A DNA stretch of 12,132 nucleotides from Stramenopiles sp. TOSAG23-6 (taxonomy: Eukaryota; Sar): positions 1-12,132 of the forward strand of contig LT636215.1 in the NCBI GenBank assembly GCA_900128565.1, given 5' to 3'. A model generated the notes under the pieces. The model was not told the origin of the DNA. It searched no databases and was given only the letters and a program-made list of their open reading frames with translations. Positions 1 to 7,833 of the stretch are shown here, piece after piece. The position numbers and the translations under genes are program-made. Positions within the stretch are counted from its first letter, which is position 1, and the number at the start of each line of letters is the position of its first letter.

Positions 1-58
1 AATTTTGTACCTAACAAATTTTAGTTTTTTTTTTTTGAAATATTTTTCCAAAATAAAT
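1..58 (+). mobile_element. Introner-like intron 1 of PRKDC, 3' part only
   Basis: The window opens inside an intron. Positions 1-17 hold the end of the shared core (AATTTTGTACCTAACAA), followed by poly-T and the tail at 37-58 (GAAATATTTTTCCAAAATAAAT). A TAG at 22-24 closes the PRKDC frame, so the exon must start after it. By analogy with the other members, the exon resumes at G59 and its first two bases complete a phase-1 codon. The upstream half is outside the window. Canonical AGs further downstream (102-103, 117-118, 135-136) are also in frame, so this boundary on its own is not decisive. Confidence 0.75.
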
Positions 59-3000
59 GTCTTTGCGTTCTGGAAAGGGACAAAACGTTTTCGCAAAAAT
101 TAGATGGTAATCATACAGATTGTATAACTTCACGAGATTTATTATTAAACTCATTAATGCAAATGTACGATTTGATTGGTGAAAAAGATATTGTACTTTC
201 TCTAATTAATAATTTATCGAAATATCCAGAAACAAAATTGGCTGTTGCTTCGGAGTTGCGAGGTGACATTCAGAAAGCTTACCAGTTGTATAATATTCAA
301 TTAGATAAAGAAGATCAACAAATAGTTAACCCAAGTAACATTGAATATTCAAAATGGGCAAATGGAAGAATTGGATGCTTAAGAACTCTGCAAATGTGGG
401 ATGACTTACATGACAACATACTCGCAGATGTTGATGGTATTCCAAATAACCTTTGGATTGAAGAAGGATGTATGTTTTCAGGATCAATTTTAAATTTATT
501 TTTTTTTCGTACGAAACTTTGTACCTAACAAAAACATTTACTAGAAAAAATATTTTTCCAAAATACTTGCATTGATACAATTGGAGATTATTTACGCTCT
601 TCGCTTCAACTGCATCAGCATCATAAAGAGTTGTTTGATTTTATTGATGCAGCCGCCGCAGATAAAACAAATTACCAAAATAATTCATTTAGTGGGTATG
701 TAGGGAAAAAATGGTCCTGGTTGAGAAGAAATCATCCAGCTGAATTAGCTACAATTTATATACTTAGAGAAGATTTTGGTAGAGCTGGAGCTATTCTTCA
801 AGATTTTTTTTCTGCAATGACAAAGCGATGGTGTAGTTTACATCAAATAGCGGGAGCTGCAAAATATCTAGAATTACGTAAACTTCAAAAAGTTGTTGAA
901 GTATTTGATTTTCTTGAATTTCAATCAAAGTGTAGCGACGACTCATCACCAAACGATATTGATATAAAAATATTATTAGGTCGGTGGAAATCGAGAATGC
1001 CATCGATTCAAGTAGATGACTCATTTACCTGGAGCGATGTTATGGGATTTCGTGGAATATTTGCTCAAATTTTGATCAATCGTCTGAATTTATTTGGAAA
1101 ACAATCTAAAGTTCGAGCGTGTAAAGTCGGTGAGGCAACAGCTTTGGGATTTTTAAAAGCATCTGAAGGATTGCTTGCACTTGGAATTGTTCCTGTGGCA
1201 AAAATGTATTTAAATAAAGCGAAACAAATTTCGACATCTCCAAATGCTTTTGATATGATTCGCGTAGAGACTGAAATAAATCGTTATGTGGCGGGTATGT
1301 TTTTTTTTTCAATTTTTTATCTAATTTTTTTTCATACGAAATTTCGTACCTAACAAAAACAAAAACAAAATATTTTTTCACAATAAATGTGTTACAAAAA
1401 TCGGGAAAATTAAATTACTTCAGCGGACCTTACAAATTGTAGATACAAATATTTCAGTGTTAGCAGGTACTATTGATCATATGAAGAGTGCGGAGTATTA
1501 TTTATTACGTGGCAATATTGCAAGAGACTTATTTAAGGCACTTTCAGATTATTCTGATGAAAAAAGAGACCAAAGACGAATAAGCCGAATGAAAGAGTCA
1601 CATGAAAATGCGTTTATTTGTTTTCAAAATGCAACAAAATCATCAATTAAAAATGTAACGGAAAGTCATATGTATGTTTTATTTTTTTTTTTAACGAAAA
1701 AATCGAATTTTTTTTTCGTACGAAATTTTGTACCTAACAAATTTATGTTTTTTTTTTTTGAAATATTTTCCAAAATACATCGAGACTTCTTTAAACAAGT
1801 ATACTGTTGAAAATAGATTGGATAATTTATCCTTGGATATGAAATATATGTATGAAGTTTCACAGCGTTGTTCTTTTGAATGGGCTTCATTTTGTGATTT
1901 GTCTATTCAAAAAATATGTTCGAATAAGAATCAAACTGTTCATGATACCAACATAGTTATAGGTGATACTACATATAATTTTGCTGTTATTGCAGTGAAA
2001 CAATATCTAAAATCACTTTCACTTGGAAATTTTAAGTCTAGTTCAAGAATTCCACGAATTCTGGAGTTATTACAAATATACCCATTTACACATTCAGTAT
2101 TTACAAATGAAACAAAATCAGTCCCTTCTTGGATGTTTTTAGGTTGGGTTTCACAAATGATGGCTAATATGGGAGAATCTCATGGTTTGATTATAGTTTC
2201 AGTTCTTGAGAGAATGGCAAAACATTATCCTCAAGCATTATTTTTTCCTTTTAATATATCACGATCTTCATTTGAATCTTCAGCATTGGGGAGATTACCA
2301 TTCCTTTTATCTTTACCTATTCTTGAGAATATGATTGTTGCATTTCATGGACTTCGACATCCACATCAAAGATGGTTAGATGGAATTAAGTCTATTTCAG
2401 AATCAATTGAAGATACAGATGTAGCAAAACAAATGTTGAAATGTGTGATGGACGACTGCCTTGAATCACATTCAAAAGTTGGCGTAGGACCTCTTATTGG
2501 TGAATACAATAGAATGTGGGCTCTTACGTTTGGTCCAAAACTTCGTAAAATATTTGATTTGAAATCGGATGGAAGTGTAAAAAAAATTGAAAAGAAACAA
2601 TTAAAGAAAGCAATATCTAAAGAAACGATTCAAATGTTTGAAGCTGGTGTCAAAAAAAGTAAAATGAAAAATGGTCTTGGTGTAAACTTTCGACCACCGC
2701 TTCGTTGGTTTTCTGATTGGCTTGATGATTTTGATGGCGTGCAACAATTTGCTGAACATGGTACAAATATTGAAATATTTGGTCAGTATGGAGCTGGGCT
2801 CTCAAGACCTCAACCTGAATTACACGCTCGCATTGAAAACTTTGGTCCAGAATTATTATGTATGAATTCTAAACAACTTCCAAAACGCTTACAAATTCGT
2901 GGATCCGATGAAAAAGAACGTTTTTATCTTGTAAAAGGTGGAGAAGATTTACGACTTGATCAACGAATAGAGTCGTTATTTTGTGCAATGAATAAAATTC

Positions 3001-4400
3001 TTTCTACAGATGCTGCATGTAAAAGTCGTAATTTACAGATTCGAACGTATGAAGTAATCCCAATGACTAAAACGATGGGTGTTTTACAATGGATATCAGA
3101 TAGTGTTCCGCTAAAGAGTGGAATAGAAGAAAGTATATTTCAATCCTTGAAAAGGCAAAATGTATTAAAAAAAGTGTCTCGTCATCGTCAAAATAGTAGA
3201 AAAAAACAAATTTTACAGAAATATGAGTTAACCAATTTGGAATGTGTAGGATTGCGTATACAAAATAATTTCTTAGCTACAAAGAAGAAATTTGGCCACC
3301 CTTTTGATCCAAAGACATATATTAAACTTATGGAATTTGGACAAGTCAAGGATTGTATTTCAAATTTCAATAATTGTGTAGACGATGTATGTTTTATTTT
3401 TTTTCAAATTCCAATTTGTTTTCGTACGAAATTTTGTACTACCACGAGATTTATTGCGACAAATTCTTTTTGATCTCACCAAAACACCAGAAGGCTTTCT
3501 AGCAATTCGAAAGAATTTTGCACAAACATTTGCAACATTTAGCATTGCTTCCTATATATTAGGTATAGGTGACCGACATTTAGCAAATTTTTTATTGGAC
3601 AAAACCAATGGATCGTGCTGTGGTATAGATTTTGGGTATTCTTTTGGTATTGGTTGTACGTTGTCCACTTTAATTTCATTTTTCATGCAAAATGTCGTAC
3701 CTAACAAAAAAAAACATTTTTTTGAATCTGAAGGTTTCTATGATTTTAGTAATATACCTAACAATTCCTAACAATACCTAACAAATGTCAAACGTAAAAT
3801 ATATATTTTCACAATAAATGCACTCTACCTGTACCTGAACTGACTCCTTTTCGTCTCACTCCACAATTTACGAATTTATTTCGCCCATTGGACTCGAAAA
3901 GTTTATTAAGTCAGTCAATGGTTGTAACTCTAGATGCATTACAACGAAATCGTTTGGAATTACTAAATATTATGGATGTTTTTGTCCAAGAACCACTCAT
4001 TGATTGGANAATTTCTGCTTCAAAAAGTAAACAAACTGAATCCTTACCATCATCTGTATTAAATATTTTGTCTAATAGTTCTAATAATTCTAATAGAAAT
4101 ATTGAGGATAGTTGGTATCCACGCAAAAAAATTGCCACGGCGGAGCTAAAGTTATTAAAAGGAAATCCATGTAAAATCATGATTGAACACGAAATACGTG
4201 GTCAATTACATCCATTAGCACGTAAACAACAGGATAAATATGAAGAATGTATTTGGGGAAATGAAAATTGCTCACGTCGAAATGTAAAACATAAAGATTT
4301 TTGTCCTGATGTTGAAACACAAGTGAAATATCTCATCGAAATGGCATCAGATCCAAATGTTCTTGTTCGACAATATGCAGGTTTTTCTCCATGGGTATAA
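59..4400 (+). CDS. PRKDC: DNA-dependent protein kinase catalytic subunit (DNA-PKcs), C-terminal part
   Basis: This is a nuclear PI3K-related Ser/Thr kinase which, with Ku, senses and aligns double-strand breaks in end joining. Exons are 59-469, 569-1294, 1389-1671, 1781-3386, 3436-3655 and 3820-4400. Joined, they give 1274 residues with no internal stop. The first ~650 residues are helical FAT-type sequence. The kinase domain carries VKGGEDLR with the ATP-site lysine (2931-2954), the catalytic loop GIGDRHLANF (3565-3591) and GIDFG (3622-3636). LPVPELTPFRLT follows the last intron. NIMDVFVQEP, DSWYPRKKI and a FATC end (DVETQVKYLIEMASDPNVL to terminal PWV, 4308-4397) match animal DNA-PKcs more closely than ATM, ATR or mTOR. 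LRLDQR replaces the usual LRQDQR (Leu codon 2955-2957). Base 4009 is an N, in the codon after DW where animals have Lys. The N-terminal HEAT region lies upstream of the window. The gene is densely interrupted by introner-like introns. Confidence 0.93.
470..568 (+). mobile_element. Introner-like intron 2 of PRKDC (99 nt)
   Basis: It starts GTATGT after ...GGAT (phase 1). The core CGTACGAAACTTTGTACC then TAACAAA lies at 508-531, and the tail TATTTTTCCAAAATACTT at 551-568. Resuming at G569 gives a TGC codon and the continuous reading EGCIDTIGDYLRSS. A canonical AG at 585-586 would also keep the frame (EGYYLRSS), so this member permits either reading. The element is oriented with its host gene. 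Confidence 0.8.
1295..1388 (+). mobile_element. Introner-like intron 3 of PRKDC (94 nt)
   Basis: It starts GTATGT after GCGG (phase 1). The core at 1333-1357 contains a perfect 14-bp palindrome, TACGAAATTTCGTA (1335-1348). The tail TATTTTTTCACAATAAAT ends at 1388. Resuming at G1389 gives AGVTKIGKIKLLQRTL and on through an open frame. The nearest good-looking AG (CTTCAG, ending at 1423) is out of frame. AGs at 1441-1442 and 1456-1457 are in frame but would remove about 18 to 23 open codons, so this boundary is less certain than those of introns 5 and 6. Confidence 0.78.
1672..1780 (+). mobile_element. Introner-like intron 4 of PRKDC (109 nt)
   Basis: It starts GTATGTTTTATTTTTTTTTT after CATAT (phase 2). 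The core CGTACGAAATTTTGTACC then TAACAA is at 1717-1740, preceded by a degenerate partial copy near 1693-1706 (AACGAAAAAATCGA). The tail GAAATATTTTCCAAAATACAT ends at 1780. Resuming at C1781 gives ATC GAG ACT and an open frame (SHIETSLNKYTVENR). The AGs at 1783-1784 and 1798-1799 are out of frame; the next in-frame AG is 1815-1816. This is the only member followed by C rather than G. Confidence 0.8.
3387..3435 (+). mobile_element. Introner-like intron 5 of PRKDC, half-length (49 nt)
   Basis: It starts GTATGTTTTATTTT after GAT (phase 0) and ends within the core, ...TTCGTACGAAATTTT, with the exon resuming at G3436 (GTACTACCACGAG). This yields VLPRDLLRQILFDLTKTPEG, which matches the KVPADLL...TSPEAFLALR stretch of vertebrate DNA-PKcs. 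The right half seen in other copies (CTAACAAA, poly-T, CCAAAATA tail) is missing. The first AG downstream (3447-3448) is out of frame, and later AGs would delete conserved kinase residues, so the 3' end cannot be AG. Four bases (TGTA) are shared by both ends, so the exact cut is ambiguous within 4 nt. Confidence 0.85.
3656..3819 (+). mobile_element. Introner-like intron 6 of PRKDC, expanded (164 nt)
   Basis: It lies between GIDFGYSFGIG and CTLPVPELTPFRLT in the kinase activation segment, a continuous block in DNA-PKcs. It starts GTACGT (phase 1, after T3655) and carries the core remnant GTCGTACCTAACAAA (3694-3708), three extra copies of a CCTAACAA decamer, and the tail ATATTTTCACAATAAAT ending at 3819. 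Between an in-frame TAA (3794-3796) and the conserved CTA CCT GTA CCT there is no AG dinucleotide. A canonical acceptor is therefore impossible if the conserved motif is kept. Confidence 0.87.
3755..3784 (+). repeat. Three tandem 10-bp repeats inside intron 6
   Basis: TACCTAACAA, TTCCTAACAA and TACCTAACAA lie end to end. Each copies the GTACCTAACAA segment that follows the core in the other introner-like introns, so this looks like local amplification of an introner internal motif. Confidence 0.85.
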
Positions 4401-4527
4401 ATTCAATTGTATTCCAAACAAAAAAAACATTTTTACGATAAAGAGAAAACAATAACCAGATGATACATATTAGAATTTTTAAATGTATAGAATTTTTAAG
4501 TAAAATAAACTTTGTAATTTAGTAAAA
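4401..4527. other. Convergent intergenic region, PRKDC and SpoU methyltransferase 3' ends
   Basis: These 127 bp hold the 3' ends of two converging transcripts. The sequence is very AT-rich. An AATAAA (4504-4509, plus strand) could serve as a polyadenylation signal for PRKDC, but nothing else is distinctive. No introner core occurs here. Confidence 0.5.
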
Positions 4528-5535
4528 TTAATGACCAATTCCAGTGACAAAACCTAAATCAGCATTTTTCTTTTGGAAACTTTTCTTCAACCAACCATTC
4601 CTATGTTCATCAGCACGGCGAAGATCTCCTAGTGGCAGTATTGGTTTATTTTCCTGTGCCATCTGAGAGTATCTTTCCAAATCTTCTGGCGTTCTTGCCA
4701 TTTTAGGATACCATAATTTACGGAGTTGATGTCTTTCATTCTCAGACATTGAACCAATAATTTCAGGACACATGTGAAAGAGTTGATGAACACAGAGAGC
4801 AGCAGCAACTGACAAATTTAGTGAATCAGCGAAACCATGAAGAGGCAAATATACTCGTTTATCTGCACCAGCTAATAATTCAGCACTAGCTCCAGTTGAT
4901 TCCGAACCAAAGCAAATCGCAAGCTTTTCTGGAAATTCATCAGAACTGCATCGTGAAGACGATAAACACTCGGCTTTTTGGCTCAAGTCAGTGACCCAAA
5001 CTTTTCTATTGTCAGCTTTTAAAGCAGCTAAACATTCTGCCGTAGTACCAAAAGCACGTACATCAACCCACCGCAGAGCCCCCCTAGCGTATGCACAATG
5101 ATCTTCTAACTCCTTTTGGTCATCTTTCCATTGATTCTTCTCCTTTCTTTTAGATCTTTGACCACCCGAACCGGAAGAGCCGTCCATTGCTGGAGGTGCA
5201 ATCACCCATATATGTTGAATACCCAGAGCCTCTGCAGTACGAATAATAGCAGTGTAATTGTGAGATTGATTACTGCGTTCAACAACGACAATTAATCGCG
5301 ATGTGCGGCGACGCAAAATAGTTTCAGCTTTTCTTAAAGTTCGATCCTTTCTTCCACTAATGTCCAAAAGTTCATGAGGAACAGTAAAAGTAGTTGCACC
5401 TATTGTTCCAAGTTTCTTTGCAGAAGTCTTTATTTTTTCTACTTGGGATTCAGTCAAACAGTATTTAGCAACAGTAGCACCGACTGTAGCTGCTGTGATA
5501 GCACCCGCGACAAATGAGCGTATATCATAAGTCAT
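4528..5535 (-). CDS. SpoU/TrmH-family RNA (ribose-2'-O) methyltransferase
   Basis: This 335-residue, intronless protein is predicted to transfer a methyl group from S-adenosylmethionine to a ribose 2'-OH in tRNA or rRNA, as a SPOUT-fold (trefoil-knot) enzyme. Visible motifs: motif 1 around residues 83-104 (VVVERSNQSHNYTAIIRTAEAL, with the conserved Asn and Arg); motif 2 at 205-221 (LAICFGSESTGASAELL); motif 3 at 228-247 (VYLPLHGFADSLNLSVAAAL), whose SLN-S is the family signature. A lysine-, serine- and glycine-rich insertion (about 117-145) separates motif 1 from the rest. Residues 8-23 are small and hydrophobic (FVAGAITAATVGATVA), compatible with an organelle-targeting or membrane-associated N terminus; that is inference. 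The ATG at 5533-5535 is the first in frame and is followed by open sequence. The exact RNA target cannot be told. Confidence 0.9.
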   Translation of the reverse strand: MTYDIRSFVAGAITAATVGATVAKYCLTESQVEKIKTSAKKLGTIGATTFTVPHELLDISGRKDRTLRKAETILRRRTSRLIVVVERSNQSHNYTAIIRTAEALGIQHIWVIAPPAMDGSSGSGGQRSKRKEKNQWKDDQKELEDHCAYARGALRWVDVRAFGTTAECLAALKADNRKVWVTDLSQKAECLSSSRCSSDEFPEKLAICFGSESTGASAELLAGADKRVYLPLHGFADSLNLSVAAALCVHQLFHMCPEIIGSMSENERHQLRKLWYPKMARTPEDLERYSQMAQENKPILPLGDLRRADEHRNGWLKKSFQKKNADLGFVTGIGH

Positions 5536-5756
5536 CTTAAATTAACCCTACACTTTTGGAGGCTACAAGTATTTGCTACAATACGAATACGACTTCGAGT
5601 TCGGATTGTGCTGACTCTCTGGACGTACGTTTACGTAACGTCAAAGTTTCACAAAGTACTATACCTACTACTAGTAGCTAGCTTAGGCTAACAGTACTAC
5701 TATTTTTTCCACTTCGAAATGCGATTGATGATTTTTATATTGCAGTGATTTTTCAA
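5536..5756. promoter_or_regulatory. Bidirectional promoter and 5' UTR region
   Basis: This 221-bp gap separates divergent genes (methyltransferase on minus, IQ-repeat protein on plus) and must hold both promoters. It is less AT-rich than the other gaps and contains short palindromes: GGACGTACGTTTACGTAACG near 5621-5640 and CTACTAGTAG near 5668-5677. No TATA box can be assigned with confidence. The minus-strand 5' UTR cannot be delimited. Confidence 0.5.
5719..5748 (+). promoter_or_regulatory. Small upstream ORF (9 codons) before the IQ-repeat gene
   Basis: An ATG at 5719 opens a nine-codon frame (MRLMIFILQ) ending in TGA at 5746-5748, eight bases before the main ATG at 5757. If this lies in the mRNA leader it could damp translation of the downstream protein. 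An alternative is that TTTTTATATTGCAG (ending 5744) is a canonical 3' splice site of a 5' UTR intron, in which case the small frame is removed. The sequence does not decide between these. Confidence 0.3.
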
Positions 5757-7760
5757 ATGATAAATATTCCTGATAAGCGTACTACTACATTATCAGCCGA
5801 TGATATTGTTTTAAATAGAAAAGGAATAACTCTGAATGAGCGACATATGTTGTTTACGGTAAAGTGCACAAGATTAAAACTTGAAAAATTCGCCACTCCT
5901 CTCAAAATATCTGACATAGTCCGTCTACAGTTTTTTGCTCAAGATCTGACGATGAATGAAGTTGAAGAATATCAATTAAGAGTGACACAACAAGAATTAT
6001 TGGAGCATTTTGATTTTAATTCTGAACTGACTCCTCACTTTATATCTAAATCAATAATTCCAATGCTTGTATTTTTAGAAGGTTCAAGAGAGAAAAATAC
6101 ACCAAACTCAATCTTATTTGGAGCACCAGAGATGCATTCACATTTAAACACGCCAAAATATTCAGGAGAAAGTAAATATAATACATTGCTATCTGCTGAT
6201 GATGTTGGAAAGAATGCGAGACAACAAGAAAACAATGCAGCTACATTAATACAAAAACATCAGCGTAAAAAACAAGTTAAACGAAATAAATTACGCCAAA
6301 ACAATGCAGCTACATTAATACAAAAAAATGAAAGAAGACGAAAACAAAAACAGCACTTTTCTCATCATCGAGGGAAAATAGTACAACAACCAGTACGAAG
6401 AAAAAAAATACAACCTTGGGACAATAAAAGAAATTTGATTATAAGCATTCGATTATTAGGATTTCGTCTTTTCGAATTACCAATGCTAAAAATGGACTTG
6501 TTAAAGTATCAAAAAATCGCAGTTGGAATCGATTCTATAAAGGCTGAAAAATCACCAAAGTTTAAATCATCAGTAATTATAGTTTTCAAAGATTCGCATG
6601 GAATCGATGCGCGAGCTTGTGCCATAAGATTGCTAAAACTTGTATCAAGTAAACCTAGAGAAATGTTTGGGAAACCTTGCAAAGCAATAGCTTTGTTTCC
6701 CCTTCGGAGAAAGGAGGATCCAAGAAAAAGTCCAAAATCTATTCGTTTTCAACAAAAAAAACAACAACGAGAATCTAAATTAAATCGATCCTTGAAAGAC
6801 ACTTTTGCTATTATTAATGAACGCGAAAAGCAAATATCAAAAATAAAGCCAAGCCGTATAGAACAAAATCTGTCTTCTATAAGACTTCACTCTGGAGGTC
6901 GTATTTGCAAAATTATTCGCCCACCAAGAGAAAATATGTTCTCTTCCTCCTCATCATCAAAGATGTTGGAAGTAGCAATTAGAAAAACAGAAGAACAATT
7001 TAAGAATGTTTCTAATAAGAAAAATAGACTTATACATAAATCTTTAGGGAGGTATCCAAAAGCAAAATTAAGATACCATCTTACACCTTTGAATAGGCCC
7101 TTATCTGCATCACAGAAGCAAAAATCAAGTGCAAAATTACCAGTTTATTTGCGTCATGCGGTATGCACTGCCCGTAGATTTATGTCTAAGGCATCAAAAA
7201 GAAGAAGTAATCCATCAACAATAGTATCAAAAAAACGCCCAATGTCTGCAGTTTCATCAAAAAGAAGAAGTAATCCATCAACAATTGTATCAACACGAAA
7301 TACAGCAAAACATCAATTGGGTGCACCATTAATGCTATATAGGAATATCCGTCCTAAACTGGAACTGGATATATTAATGAACTTATTACGTCGATTAAAT
7401 ATTCAAAGAAAGAAATTAATAATCCATTTAGCAGAATGTAAAAAGTTAACAGAAGCTGAAAATTTTACAAAACGTTGGGTTTTTCGTGTTTCAGAAGTTA
7501 TAGCAGAAATCAAACTTGTAATGAGTGATCCAAAACAACCCTTTCCGGAATGGTTAGTAAATACTACTCTTGAAGGAAATGCTTCAAACAATAATGGAAA
7601 AATATCTAAAATATGTAAAACACGTGAAAGAAGAAATACTCATCTAGATCTGAAAGTTTTATTGAAAGAATCAAAATTTGAAAAAGACTTGAGAATAGCA
7701 GTACGCAAAAGTTTGCAAATGCATACAACAGAAAAATTTGGTAGAAATAAAAATGTATGA
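5757..7760 (+). CDS. Unrecognised basic protein with IQ-like repeats (667 aa)
   Basis: I do not recognise a full-length family. The protein is strongly basic (Lys/Arg/Gln-rich from about residue 155 on). Two IQ-like motifs, AATLIQKHQRKKQVKR and AATLIQKNERRRKQ (around residues 161-195), resemble calmodulin- or myosin-light-chain-binding IQ motifs but lack the usual central RG. RPLSAS and RPMSAV, plus a duplicated SKRRSNPSTIV segment, lie around residues 445-515. The first 100 residues (IPDKRTTTLSADDIVLNRKG onward) look folded and may be a small beta-rich domain. Such architecture is common in centrosomal, ciliary and other cytoskeletal proteins; that role is inference. ATG 5757 is chosen because the longer frame only extends to a GTG at 5745, directly behind a possible TTGCAG acceptor. 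No introns are seen. The gene converges on the one at 7834-8807. Confidence 0.8.
   Translation: MINIPDKRTTTLSADDIVLNRKGITLNERHMLFTVKCTRLKLEKFATPLKISDIVRLQFFAQDLTMNEVEEYQLRVTQQELLEHFDFNSELTPHFISKSIIPMLVFLEGSREKNTPNSILFGAPEMHSHLNTPKYSGESKYNTLLSADDVGKNARQQENNAATLIQKHQRKKQVKRNKLRQNNAATLIQKNERRRKQKQHFSHHRGKIVQQPVRRKKIQPWDNKRNLIISIRLLGFRLFELPMLKMDLLKYQKIAVGIDSIKAEKSPKFKSSVIIVFKDSHGIDARACAIRLLKLVSSKPREMFGKPCKAIALFPLRRKEDPRKSPKSIRFQQKKQQRESKLNRSLKDTFAIINEREKQISKIKPSRIEQNLSSIRLHSGGRICKIIRPPRENMFSSSSSSKMLEVAIRKTEEQFKNVSNKKNRLIHKSLGRYPKAKLRYHLTPLNRPLSASQKQKSSAKLPVYLRHAVCTARRFMSKASKRRSNPSTIVSKKRPMSAVSSKRRSNPSTIVSTRNTAKHQLGAPLMLYRNIRPKLELDILMNLLRRLNIQRKKLIIHLAECKKLTEAENFTKRWVFRVSEVIAEIKLVMSDPKQPFPEWLVNTTLEGNASNNNGKISKICKTRERRNTHLDLKVLLKESKFEKDLRIAVRKSLQMHTTEKFGRNKNV
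6231..6326 (+). repeat. Direct repeat encoding the two IQ-like motifs
   Basis: A 27-bp stretch beginning AACAATGCAGCTACATTAAT occurs at 6231-6257 and again, identical, at 6300-6326. The 69-bp spacing is exactly 23 codons. Identity at the DNA level, including silent positions, points to a recent in-frame tandem duplication. Confidence 0.9.
7192..7293 (+). repeat. Direct repeat encoding SKRRSNPSTIVS twice
   Basis: A 39-bp segment starting CATCAAAAAGAAGAAGTAAT lies at 7192-7230 and 7255-7293 with one A/T difference. The 63-bp spacing is 21 codons. It is a second in-frame duplication within the same gene. Confidence 0.9.
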
Positions 7761-7833
7761 GTTGTACCATATGACTAGTAGGCAACTGAAAAAGTTTATA
7801 AATAACAATAAAAAATTAAAAAATGTTTTTTTA
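7761..7833. other. Short convergent intergenic region
   Basis: Only 73 bp separate the stop of the IQ-repeat gene from the stop (TAG, 7834-7836 on minus) of the converging two-exon gene. It is AT-rich, with an AATAAA at about 7806 that could serve the plus-strand gene. The 3' UTRs probably overlap. Confidence 0.5.

Noticed and set aside
1389-1457. Canonical AG acceptor at TATTTCAG (1456-1457) for intron 3, and similar in-frame AGs for introns 1, 2 and 4
   Set aside because: They are possible for those introns taken alone, but would discard open coding sequence and place the acceptor far from the shared tail. Introns 5 and 6 show that the family can end without AG. cDNA would settle it.
3656-3819. 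U12-type (AT-AC) introns as explanation of the non-AG ends
   Set aside because: The 5' ends are GTATGT or GTACGT rather than the U12 consensus ATATCC/GTATCC, there is no TCCTTAAC branch motif, and the 3' ends are not AC.
470-4400. Frame breaks in PRKDC read as a pseudogene or as sequencing errors
   Set aside because: Each break coincides with a copy of the same repeat, and removing the repeats gives one open 1274-residue frame with intact kinase motifs and FATC end.
5745-5756. GTG start giving a 671-residue version of the IQ-repeat protein
   Set aside because: GTG starts are not expected in nuclear eukaryotic genes and an ATG follows at 5757.
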